Source of the DNA: Anaeramoeba ignava
Taxonomy: Eukaryota > Metamonada > Anaeramoebidae
DNA: 64,000 nt
Direction: 5' to 3'
Assembly (NCBI GenBank): GCA_028826165.1
Contig: JAPDFW010000097.1
Span: 120,001 to 184,000 of the forward strand
Part shown: one piece after another, positions 12,801-23,725 of the stretch
Numbering within the stretch: the stretch's first letter is position 1
Layout: every line of letters starts with the position of its first letter
Translations under genes and position numbers: made by a program
The notes under the pieces: model-generated
Told to the model about the DNA's origin: nothing
The model's input: only the letters and a program-made list of their open reading frames with translations
Databases searched by the model: none

Positions 12801-15800
12801 CGAAATACATCCAAAACATTACCCTCTTTCCATAATTTTGCTGCTAAACAAAATGTGATGGCAAATATGTTTTTATTGAATAATCAAACAAGTGGCCAAA
12901 TTTTCCAGTTTTTGAATGAAATCACTTTCCAATCAATGCTTTCAGATACGAAATTCACTCAAATATTTGACGATATTTTCATATCGATCCCGCTCTTTAT
13001 TGATGGAGAGCTCAACAAGTCATTCCAAAAATTGGTGATCACAAACATATTCAAAAAAATTAGAAGATCTATTCGATTCGAATTGATCGAAAAATTTCCA
13101 AGATTTATCAAGAATTTGATTCAGTTTTCTGATTTTCTGATTGAAAAAATACAATTAGATTTATTCTCACTTAATTACACATTTAAGATTGTGAATTTCT
13201 ACATTATGATCATCACCTTCTTTTCTCAAAAAGCCGAGGATCTAAATCTTCCTAAACAAAAAACCAAATCTCAAAAGAAAGCGCTTGCTAATTTCATGAC
13301 AACTGAATCAACTTCCGATATCATTAAATTAAACTACAAAAACGATTCATGCTTTCTTTCATATTATAAAGGATTGGATGAAATTATCATCTATTTACTT
13401 ACAAAATTCAAAGAAAAATCTGACGAAATTTTGTTTGTTTTGGATTTGATAATTAAATATCAAAAAGTTGTCATTTGTAAAAATAACAACAATAGCAGAT
13501 TCATACCTGTATTATGCCATTATTTGTATCAGTACTTGTTCAATTCTAGTACTCATATTTTTGAGAAAGCAGTTTCTTTATGGAAGGCAATTCTACTTAC
13601 CATTCCCGAGTATATTCGACCTTTGTTTTCATACAAAAATACGCGAAACGAAACAAAAAATTATATTGATGGTGGATTTTTGTTTTTGCTCAATGATACT
13701 GCTGAATTCCTCAATATTCTCAAAGGCAAAGAACAAGCTATTGGCGATCTTTTGAAATCATCTCTTCCCAAAAACTTGCCAATAACCAAAGATCCCGTTG
13801 AAAAAAAACTTATAAACGAAGAAAACCGCAAGAAAAATCAACTCAAAATAAGGAAGAAAACAAAGCAAGAAAATGATGAGAAAAACAAACGTTTATTGCA
13901 ATTAGAAGGCTCATTTAATACATTAAGAATTACCGAAAGAGAAGAATATTATAAAAAAAAGTTCCTTCAACTGAATAAAAAACTTAGTTTAGCTTCCCAA
14001 TGGAAAACAATGAAAAAAGAATTGACTCGGGAATTGGGTATTTTTGGGAATGATTGTCCCGATACAAACATTAAATGGAAATGTGATTTGAGAGAAGGTC
14101 CTTTTAGAATGAGGAAAATAATGAGAAGAAATTACTATTTCCAAGATTATCTCCCACACAACATTTCACATAAGGATTTTTTGGAAATGAAGAATGAATT
14201 TATATCAGCATTTGACACTTCAAAAAATCAAGATAATAATATATCCTCAAATCAAGATATTTTAACAAATCAAAATGTACATCAAATCCACAAAACTAAA
14301 AGTCTCAATATTCAAACATTTGACAAACTTTCTATCCCAACACAAACTGAAGCGAAAAAACTTATTTATCAATTGAATAAAATTGATTCAGAAGAGCAAG
14401 TGGATTTTCTTGATGATGTTGAACCAGATAAACCAAATACCAATGAAACAACTTTAAAGGATACCATCAAAAACAATCAAAACAATAACAATCAAAATGA
14501 TGATCAAAATAAAACAACACTTAAAGATCGAGATTCTTTTATTTTATCCAAAAACTTCATGTCAACTTATGAAACATTTGGTTTATTTGAAAATTCACTT
14601 AATAAATTAGCATTTTTAAATGATCAAAGAATAACACAATTTCTTGAACCAGATGAGAAAATTGATCATTTTACAAACACTACACTTATTAATATGCTTG
14701 ATAATAAGAATGGAATAATGTTGATAAGTTCTTCAAATTGTTATTTTATTGAAAATTATTATATTCTTGAAAATGAAGGTTTGTTTGAATTATATAATCT
14801 GGAAGATGTTTTAATAAATGAAAATGAAAATCAAAATGAAAATCAAGATAAAAATGAAAATCAAAATCAAAATGAAAATCAAAATGAAAATGAAAATGAA
14901 AATCAAAATGAAAATCAAAATGAAAATAAAAATGAAAATCAAAATGAAAATAAAAATCAAAATGAAAATCAAAATGAAAATCAAAATGAAAATGAAAATA
15001 AAAATCAAAATGAAAATGAAAATGAAAATGAAAATAAAATTGAAAATAAAATTGAAAATGAAAATGAAAATCAAGAAAATAAAAATAAAAATCAAGAAAA
15101 GAAAAAGAAAAAGAAAAAAGAAAATAAAGAAGATGATATAAATCCTTTCAACATCCCTTCAGATTACTCAACTCTATTCAATAGTCAATGGTTTTTATGG
15201 GCAAATAACATAAGATTCCGAAAATTACCAAAATTTGGAGGAGAACATAAAAAAATAAACAAATCAAATAAAAAAACATTAAATATTCATCATAAATGCT
15301 TAAAATTATCAATGGAAATGATTCAAGATGTTTTAGAACGGAAATATTCATTACAACCGATTGCATTAGAAATTTTCCTTAAAGATGGGATGACATATTT
15401 GTTTTATTTTCCAGGAAAAGAACGAGATAGTGTTTACAATAAAATCAATTCACTTTCATCAGCAAAATTTGGGGATGTAGTTGAAATAGTAGGTGCAAAA
15501 ATGAGCACAACAGAAAATGAGAGTGGATTTGGAATTTTCCGTTCATCACAAACACAAAGATGGCGAAATGGAGAGATTTCCAACTTCCAATATTTAATGC
15601 ATCTCAACACTTTAGCAGGAAGAACTTATAACGATCTTACTCAATATCCGGTTTTCCCATGGATTCTCAAGGATTATAACAGTAAAACACTTGATCTCAA
15701 AAATTCAGAAATTTATCGTGATTTATCTAAGCCAATGGGAGCATTAGATTCAACAAGAGCAGAATATTTCAAGAAAAAATACGAAACTTGGGAAGATAAA

Positions 15801-18035
15801 AATATCCCTAAATTCCATTATGGAACACATTATTCATCTTCCGCTTTGGTTCTTTATTACATGGTTCGATTAGAACCTTTTACACGCAATTTCATCAATC
15901 TCCAAAGTGGCACTTTTGATTATGTAGAAAGATTGTTTCAATCAATTGAGACAACTTTCAAAAGTGCTGCGCTTTCTGATGCAATTAATGTGATGGAATT
16001 GATTCCTGAGTTTTTTTATAATGAGGAATTTCTTCAGAATCAAAACAAATTCCTTCTTGGGAAACACAAATCAGGGAAATTCATTCACGATGTTGAATTA
16101 CCTCCATGGGCAAATAACGATCCTTATGAATTTATCCGGATTCACAGACAAGCGTTAGAAAGTGATTATGTTTCTGAAAATTTGCATAATTGGATCGATT
16201 TGATATTTGGATACAAACAACAAGGAAAATCTGCAGAAGAGGCACTGAATGTTTTCTATTATCTCACTTACGATGGAGCTTTCAATATCAATGAAATCAA
16301 AGACCCAAATATTTTATTCAGTATTTTAACTCAAATTAATAGTTTTGGACAAACTCCAAAACAATTATTTAAAAAACCGCATGTAAAACGACAAATGAGT
16401 AAATTTGGGAAAAAAGTAACATCAAATATCCAAACTTCGATTCAAGAAGATCATACTAAATCAATTCATATTAATAATAGCATTAGCACGAGCACGAATC
16501 AAGAAATAACTCAAAATTCAAATTCGAATGAAATAACTCAAATTTCTCAAAAAAATCAAACAGAATCAAATCAAACAGAAAATTCGGAAAATTCCAATTC
16601 GGAAAAAAGTAGCATTTCACCCAAAAAACTTGGGAATATATCCTTGAAATCTCAATCCACCATTAAAGAAATCAGGGTGAGTTCACCTGATTTGGCAAGT
16701 CCACTTTCAGTGGTAAAATATCGATATGAAAAAATTCGACAAGTTTTTGGAGAAGTTGGTGATATTAAAGTTGGAAGTGGAGAAAAAATATATGCAATTA
16801 GTCGGAACAAACGGTTCATCAAAAATCACTTACCAAAATACATATCATATGATAATTTCGACAATTCAATTCGCATTATAAATCTTCTTGACAACGACAA
16901 AATGATTGGGATTCAAGAAAACATTCATGTTGGAAAAGTAACAGCCGTTGATTCCTCAGAAGATGGGAGTTTGCTGATAACAGGAGGAGATGATTCAGTT
17001 GTGAAAGTGTGGAAAAACAATATTCTGAGCTCGAAAAATTCGCAATCCAATTTTTTCCAAACAAATCAACAATTTAATTCCTTATTGAAAAAACAAGATT
17101 TTTCCCTTTTGAAATGTCTAGATGGACACACAGCAAAAATCACGTGTGTTTCCATTTCTGAAGGATATGGACTTATTGTCAGTGGGTCAAGTGATTGTTT
17201 GTGTATTGTTTGGGATTTATATCGTTTGAGGTTTATAAGACAACTCGAAAAATTTGAAGAGCCAATTGTTTCTGTTTCAATCAATGATATTTCTGGAGAA
17301 ATTGTTGCTTGTAGTCGTGCTTTGATTCGTATTTGGACTATTAATGGAAAGCTTCTTGTTGAAAAATCAATTTTCAAATTTGTTTCTGAAGGCATTTCTA
17401 GTTTATGTATGACACATTTACCTGAATGGAATGATAATCATTTGTATATTACAGGTCATTCAAATGGTTTGGTCAGATTTTGGTCAATTAATAGAGATTA
17501 TTTGAAAGACAGATCATTTGGAAAATCAATAGAAACTTTAAGTGAAAAAATAAGTGAAAAATCAGTTGAAAAATTGAAAGAGGAATTAAAACAAAAACCG
17601 CGTCGAAATTCAGCTGAAATTTTGAATCAACATTTAATTAAAAATTCAAATCAAAACTCAAATCAAAATTCAAATCTTGGATCAACTGATGAATCAACTG
17701 ATGAATTGAATGATGATTTAAATCAATTAATCCAAAAATCAAATCAATCAAATAATGAAAATATTAATAAAGATAATTCAACAATAGATTCAAGTCTTGT
17801 TGAAATTAATACTGATTCAATGGATTCTCTTCGTTCTTTCAATGAACAACAATCTTTATCAAAACAATCTTTATCAAAACATTCTTTTATGATAAGGGAT
17901 TTGAAAATGGTTTATGAAGATACCATTTCAAATTATCAAATTACAAAATTATTTGTTACTGAAAATTTAAAACTTTGTATTGGTGATTCTATTGGAAATG
18001 TTTATGTTCTTCCTTTTTCAAATTTTACTGATTAA
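6899..18035 (+). CDS. giant BEACH-domain protein, Alfy/LvsA-like
   Basis: Exons about 6899-7345, 7434-7715, 7780-8582 and 8658-18035 give about 3,630 residues. After a K/D/N-rich start come helical armadillo-like repeats. A concanavalin-A-like domain follows (about 10085-10620; SFSCWFSVDSLDEL, FHWYHLVVVHSKHRF, IYVDG). Next are the Alfy-type motif DLREGPFRMRKIMRRNYYF (near 14085), a PH-like domain, a complete BEACH domain (about 15556-16370; WRNGEISNFQYLMHLNTLAG, YPVFPWIL, GTHYSSSALVLYYMVRLEP, ELIPEFFY, WIDLIFGYKQQG) and WD40 repeats (about 16900-17560; GGDDSVVKVW, SGSSDCLCIVWD). There is no C-terminal FYVE domain. Such proteins are cytosolic scaffolds for lysosome, autophagosome and vesicle traffic. 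Two frame problems occur near the start: the A10 run at 6919-6928 (one A fewer gives a continuous frame from MNWILRR) and the 7345/7434 junction (one base too many). Confidence 0.9.
14815..15130 (+). repeat. coding hexamer array (N/E/Q/K tract) inside the PH-like region of the BEACH protein
   Basis: About 100 codons made of GAAAAT and CAAAAT hexamers encode alternating NE and NQ, ending in a lysine-rich run. The tract sits between the first PH-like strands (near 14690-14800) and the rest of the PH-BEACH module (from 15150), in what would be a surface loop. Its base composition resembles the intron arrays, but the reading frame is kept. Confidence 0.85.
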
Positions 18036-18186
18036 TTTTGTTTTATTTTTAAATTTTTTAAAAATAAAACAATTTTGGAATTTTAATTTTTAATTTTTAA
18101 TTTTAATTTTTATTATTTTAATTTTATTTTGGAATTTGGGAAAAAAATAATTTTTTTTTGAGAACTTTTTTGTTTTTTAAAAATTA

Positions 18187-19224
18187 TTATTTCTTTGCAT
18201 AAGAAATTTTCATAAAATATTGATCAGTAATTTGAAAATTTTGAAGAATTGATAAAACTTGAGTTGCTTGTTCTTCTTTTTCAAACTCTACAAAAGCTCT
18301 ACCAGTATTGGAAGGAGGAAGCATTTCCACATTAACAAAACCAATATATCTATATGAAAGTGGTACAAAAGGGTTATTAATATTTTGCTTTTATAGATCA
18401 AGAAAAAATTACTGTTTAAAAATGATCGACATCATCATCTCATTTGCATCAAGTGGAAGATTTTCCACAAAAAGAATATGATTTGGTGTTCCTAGATCTT
18501 CAGGTTCGAGAGAAATATTTTCTACAACTTCTTTTCTTTGATTATTTTCTTGGTTCTTCTTTTCTTTTTTTGGATTTTGTTTTTCTTTTTTTGTTTCATT
18601 TGCTTTTTCTTCTGTGTTTGTTTCTTTTGTTTATTAAGAAAATGAATAAGTAAATTGTGTTTGAAATCGGATAAATTTTTTCCGAATAAAATTTACTTTT
18701 TCTTTTTGAACGCAGAATATTAGGTCTAAAAGTTCCATCAAGTTTTGCAATTGCATAAGATTTTTTTTTTGCAAATTCAATTTTCTTTTTATTTTTATTT
18801 TTATTTAATAAATTTTTTATCAATTTTTTTATTATAAATTTTATTATTTTATACTAAAGGTTTTTGTTGGAAAAGAAATCCTTGCATTTTTCTCTTAGCA
18901 AGAGATGCTGAATTTGTATCTGAGAAAGCAATAAATGCTTGACCTCTCATTTTATTTGTTCTCATTGCAACAATATCATGAATTTTACCAAATTCTGTAA
19001 AGAGTTCATATAATTGAGCGCGAAGTTCTTTTTGAACAATATAATTTAAATATAATTATAATATTAAATATAATTATAATTATAATATTAATTTTAAAAT
19101 TAATTATAATTTTAATAATAATTTTTAATTTTAATTTTTGAATTTTTATACCATTTTTTTTAATTTTTTCATTTATATTATGAATATAAATTGTTTGATT
19201 TGGTCGATTTTCTGGATGTTGCAT
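18187..19224 (-). CDS. U1A/U2B''-type spliceosomal RNA-binding protein (two RRMs)
   Basis: Five exons (19224-19152, 19027-18855, 18784-18697, 18623-18413, 18349-18187) join in frame and give about 231 residues. RRM1 begins RPNQTIYIHNINEKIKKNEL and has the RNP1-like MRGQAFIAF, followed by KIEFAKKKSYAIAKLDGTF. A short charged linker leads to RRM2 (NHILFVENLPLDANEMM, GRAFVEFEKEEQATQVL), ending ITDQYFMKISYAKK. This is the exact plan of U1A, U2B'' and fly SNF, which bind U1 or U2 snRNA hairpins. I cannot tell which snRNP it serves; in many protists one protein does both. All introns are short (57-124 bp). The gene is convergent with the BEACH gene, 151 bp away, and no frame break is seen. Confidence 0.9.
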
Positions 19225-19337
19225 TAAAAAAACTTTATAAAAAAATATATTTTATTATTAATAAATTTTTATATTTTAAAAAAAAAGAAAAAAATGAAAA
19301 AAATGAAATTTCAAAAAAAAAAATTAATTATTTTTAT

Positions 19338-22300
19338 TTAATATAAAAAATCATTTTTTTGTCTAATATTTCTGATTAATTCAAAAATTGCGAAAATAAA
19401 ACCAATAACAGTTCCAAAAAGAAAAACACCCAATTCAATAAAAACAGGAATTAAAGTGAGAGATAATTTTGCAATTTTTCCTTCTAAATAAAAAGCAAGT
19501 AAAATAAAGAAAATAAGTAACGGCAAAGCTAAACAAATAAAAGTAATTGACATAATTCTCATATCAAATAGATGCTGACAAGTAGCAAAAATGAAACTGA
19601 AACAAGGAAGGAAAAAAAGAATAAAAAGTGGAATGAAAATGATAAAATAATTTGCTGTCAAATTTCCATTCAATTTAAGTAGCAAAAGAATAAAAAAAGC
19701 ATCCAAAAGAATAATCCAAATATTTATCAAGAAAAGTGAAATGAAGGATTGATTTCGATATGATTCTGCACTGCTAGCAATCATTATGAGGGTAAGAAAG
19801 CCTAGGACTATGAAAATGGGTATAAAAGCAATTTTCCAAGAAAAACTAACAATTCCATCATTTTTTAAACTAACAAATAAAATTGAAAGAACAATTAATT
19901 CAACAAGAGTTGAAAAAAGTGTCAATCCAATTATATCGTCTCTACGGAAAGTGGAATTTGAATCTTGCACAAAAATCATTAGGAAAATAATAATCCCGAA
20001 AATTCCAAATGTAGTAATTGTTGGTGAAAAAATTTTTGTTGTTGTTAAACTTGAAGAATCAGTGTCACGTGCCACTGCCAAAAGTATTAAAGAAGTAATC
20101 AATGCGAAATGGAATAAAGATGCAGAAATTCCCAAAATTGATTCCAATATATGACGCTTTCTCATTCTTTTAGCTATTAGTTTTTGCTGCTCTTTATATT
20201 GTTCATGACGTTCTGCTTTTTCTTTCATCTTCTCCTTAAGTAATTTCATGCGAGAAATTACGCTCTCTCGTGGATCATCAATCAATTTGATGTAATTCTT
20301 CCTTGCTTTTGGAGTAGTGATTTCAACAGGAACAAGTTGACCATCAACTTCCTTTGTTGTTTTCTTATCTGGTTGTACATTGGCATTAGCTGCCCAAGGC
20401 CTAAAAATAAAATGTCCTAATGGAGGATTTGGATTTGTGGTTATGTTATCAATGCCATCTTGGTTATCAAAAACATCATCTTTGACATTGCCATCGACAT
20501 TGGCATTATCCTTTATTTTATCTTCTTTGTTTGATTCTAGAAAAGGTGTATCGATATCAGTGAAAAGTAATCCTTTTTGGTTTTGATTTCTTGAATTTTT
20601 GGAGAAAGATCGTTTTGATATCCAATTAATTCAATGTTTCCAATAGATCTTGAACCTATTATTGGTTGAATGTCTAGTTTATCCCAAATATATAATTTAT
20701 TGTAATTTTTTGCTAAATTTCTCCATAAAGCCTGATCTTGAATTAATTCCCAAAGAGAAACGCATGTTAATCCAAACCGCATTAATTCAGGTGGTGATAA
20801 ATATGTTCCAATTTCCAGAATTACTTTTATATATTTAAATTTAAATTATAAATTATAAATTGAAATTGATTTATAAATTGAAATTATAAATTTTTAAATT
20901 GATTTGTAAATTGAAATTGATTTATAAATTGAAATTGATTTATAAATTGTAAATTGATTTTTAAATTTAAATTGATTTATAAATTGAAATTGATTTGTAA
21001 ATTTTAAATTGATTTGTAAATTGATTTATAAATTGAAATTGATTTATAAATTGAAATTGATTTATAAATTGTAAATTGATTTATAAATTGAAATTGATTT
21101 ATAAATTGAAATTGATTTATAAATTGAAATTGATTTGTAAAAATTAAATTGATTTGTAAATTGATTTATAAATTGAAATTGATTTATAAATTGAAATTGA
21201 TTTATAAATTGAAATTGATTTATAAATTGAAATTGATTTGAAATTTTGTAAATTGATTTATAAATTGAAATTGATTTATAAATTGAAATTGATTTGTAAA
21301 TTGATTTATAAATTGAAATTGATTTATAAATTTAAATTGATTTATAAATTGAAATTGATTTATAAATTGAAATTGATTTGTAAATTGAAATTGATTTATA
21401 AATTGAAATTGATTTATAAATGTAAATTGATTTGTAAATTGATTTATAAATGTAAATTGATTTGTAAATTGATTTATAAATTAATTTGTAAATTGATTTA
21501 TAAATTAATTTGTAAATTGATTTGTAAATTGAAATTGATTTATAAATTGAAATTGATTTATAAATTGAAATTGATTTATAAATTGATTTGTAAAAATTGA
21601 TTTGTAAATTGAAATTGATTTATAAATTGAAATTGATTTATAAATAAATTGGATTTATAAATTTATAAATTGATTTATAAATTGAAAATTGATTTATAAA
21701 TTTGGGGAATTTGATTTATAAATTGAAATTGATTTATAAATTGAAATTGATTTTATAAATTGAAATTGAAATTGATTTATAAATTGAAATTGATTTATAA
21801 ATTGAAATTGATTTATAAATTGAAATTGATTTATAAATTGAAATTGATTTGTAAATTGATTTATAAATTGAAATTGATTTATAAATTGAAATTGATTTAT
21901 AAATTGAAATTGATTTATAAATTGAAATTGATTTATAAATTTGATTTATAAAAAAATAAATTTATTTTGAAATTGAAATTGATTTGTAAATTGATTTATA
22001 AATTGAAATTGATTTATAAATTGAAATTGATTTATAAATTGATTTGTAAATTGAAATTGATTTATAAATTGAAATTGATTTATAAATTGAAATTGATTTA
22101 TAAATTGATTTATAAAATTGAAATTGAAATTGATTTATAAATTGAAATTGATTTATAAATTGAAATTGATTTGTAAATTGAAATTGATTTATAAATTGAA
22201 ATTGATTTATAAATTGAAATTGATTTATAAATTGAAATTGATTTATAAATTGAAATTGATTTATAAATTGAAATTCATTTATAAATTGAAATTGATTTGT

Positions 22301-22913
22301 AAATTGATTTATAAATTGAAATTGATTTATAAATTGAAATTGATTTATAAATTGAAATTGATTTATAAATTGAAATTGATTTATAAATTGAAATTGATTT
22401 ATAAATTGAAATTGATTTATAAATTGAAATTGATTTATAAATTGAAATTGATTTATAAATTGAAATTGATTTATAAATGTAAATTGATTTATAAATTGAA
22501 ATTGATTTTTAAATTGAAATTGAAATTGATTTATAAATTGAAATAAATTGAAATTGATTTATAAATTGATTTGTAAATTGATTTGTAAATTGAAATTGAT
22601 TTATAAATTGATTTGTAAATTGATTTGTAAATTGAAATTGGTTTGTAAATTGAAATTGGTTTGTAAATTAAATTGTAAATTGAAATTCGTTTTTAAATGT
22701 AATTTCATTTATACTCTCTTCAGGTAATTTTTCAAGAATTGTTTCTTGTTCTATTTCTGGAGCTTCATAAATATTATCTGAATTAATAAAAGGACTATCA
22801 ATAAGTTCTTTATATCTTTCATCTGTTATAACATAAACCCCTTTACCAGAAAAAATAACAAATTCATTAGCACCATTATTATTAATAGGAAGATAACGTC
22901 TTCTTCTCATCAT
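19338..22913 (-). CDS. F-box domain fused to TMEM185-like multi-pass membrane domain
   Basis: Two exons (22913-22715 and 20823-19338) are separated by a 1.9 kb intron. The join restores an F-box: LEKLPEEIILEIGTYLSPPE, then LMRFGLTCVSLWELI and LWRNLAKNY; neither exon alone has it. A disordered linker (about 20590-20300) leads to a stretch of about nine hydrophobic segments. Within it, SFSWKIAFIPIFIVLGF and LLAFYLEGKIAKLSLTLIPV resemble TMEM185/Tmemb_185A proteins. F-boxes recruit SKP1-cullin ubiquitin ligases, so a membrane-anchored SCF adaptor is an inference. A frame break lies at the T5 run 20596-20600, where one extra base joins the F-box frame to the membrane frame. The C-terminus is short and cytosolic. 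The F-box call is strong; the TMEM185 relationship is moderate. Confidence 0.75.
20824..22714. repeat. 1.9 kb 18-bp-unit array filling the F-box gene intron
   Basis: The intron runs, on the minus strand, from GT at 22714 to AG at 20825-20824. Its body is a tandem array of the 18-mer TTGAAATTGATTTATAAA, with variants in which TTGAAA becomes GTAAATTGA or a half-unit is dropped. Homogeneity is highest at about 21750-22500. Because 18 is a multiple of three, long spurious frames (KLIYKLK repeats) appear on the plus strand. Confidence 0.9.
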
Positions 22914-23013
22914 TTTTTAATAAATTTAAAATTAAAAAAAAAAGGAAAAAAATGAAGAAAAATATTTTTATTTAATTTCATTTTTTTCATTTTTTTTTTG
23001 CTTTTTTGTTTAA
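22914..23013. promoter_or_regulatory. 100 bp divergent promoter, F-box protein / phosphatase
   Basis: The two outward start codons are 100 bp apart. Both sides carry the T-rich tract on their own coding strand with TCATTTTTTT: about 40 bases before 23014 on the plus strand and about 40 bases before 22913 on the minus strand. Two initiator-like elements pointing outward fit a shared bidirectional promoter. Confidence 0.55.
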
Positions 23014-23621
23014 ATGGATTTTCAATTTGAATTTCATCAAATTTCAAAGAAATTTATTTAGGACCAGAAATTATAGCAACAAAACAACCAGAAAAATTAG
23101 AAAAATTAGGAATAACACACATTTTAAATATAACACTTGAAGGATTAACTCCATTTCCAGAAAAATTTAAATATAAAACAATCAAAATAGGAGATATTGA
23201 ATCAGCAAACATAAAAGAACATTTTGAAACAGCTTTTCAATTCATTTCAAAAGCGATTGAAAAATCCAAAAAAGTATATGTTCATTGTAATGGGGGAATA
23301 AGTCGATCAGCAACAATTGTTATTTATTTCTTAATGCGTTTTAATAAGATCTCTTTAAAAGATTCATTTGAACTAGTCAAAAAAAAACGACCCGAAATTT
23401 GTCCAAATAAATCTTTTTTTCGTCAATTAATTGAATCTGAAAAAGAACTTTTTAATCCTGAAAATCCTTCTATAACTTATAACGATTATCTTGTTTTGCT
23501 AATTCAACATTCTTTGCCGGATCTTTCTGTAGAACAAATTAAAGAAGCTTTTTTATTGAGTGATCAAGATGTTATTAAAACTGAAACTTTTCTTTTAAAA
23601 AAATATTTTGGATTGAAATAA
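23014..23621 (+). CDS. dual-specificity protein phosphatase with UBA-like C-terminal domain
   Basis: The protein is about 202 residues, intronless. Residues of the DSP core are clear: EIYLGPEIIA, LGITHILNITLEG, then the P-loop HCNGGISRSAT (HCx5R with the general SRSAT end) and ICPNKSFFRQL. The upstream Asp general acid probably lies in KIGDIESANI. The last 45 residues (DYLVLLIQHSLPDLSVEQIK, then EAFLLSDQDVIKTETFLLKK) form a three-helix UBA/CUE-like segment, an unusual partner for a DSP that suggests ubiquitin binding (inference). The ATG at 23014 is out of frame with the catalytic part by one base; the break lies around the T3 at 23042-23044, where one extra T gives HQIFKEIYLG as expected. 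Predicted to remove phosphate from Tyr/Ser/Thr or another phosphorylated substrate in the cytosol. Confidence 0.85.
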
Positions 23622-23725
23622 ATCCATAATAAAAAATTAAAAAAATTTTTTTATCTGTTTTTCAAAAAATCATTTTTTTCCTTTCTTTTCGTTTTTAGTT
23701 TGAAAATTTTAATTATAAACTTTAA

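Noticed and set aside
14811-15141. Open frames on both strands (KMKIKM and FIFIFI repeats) overlapping the BEACH gene
   Set aside because: Shadows of the GAAAAT/CAAAAT coding tract; the N/E/Q frame is continuous with the BEACH protein.
19786-20154. 122-codon plus-strand frame
   Set aside because: Antisense shadow of the membrane domain of the F-box gene, with no start context or family resemblance.
21238-22546. Plus-strand open frames of 60-142 codons encoding KLIYKLK repeats
   Set aside because: They are read-through of the 18-mer array inside the F-box gene intron; no unique sequence and the opposite strand carries the gene.
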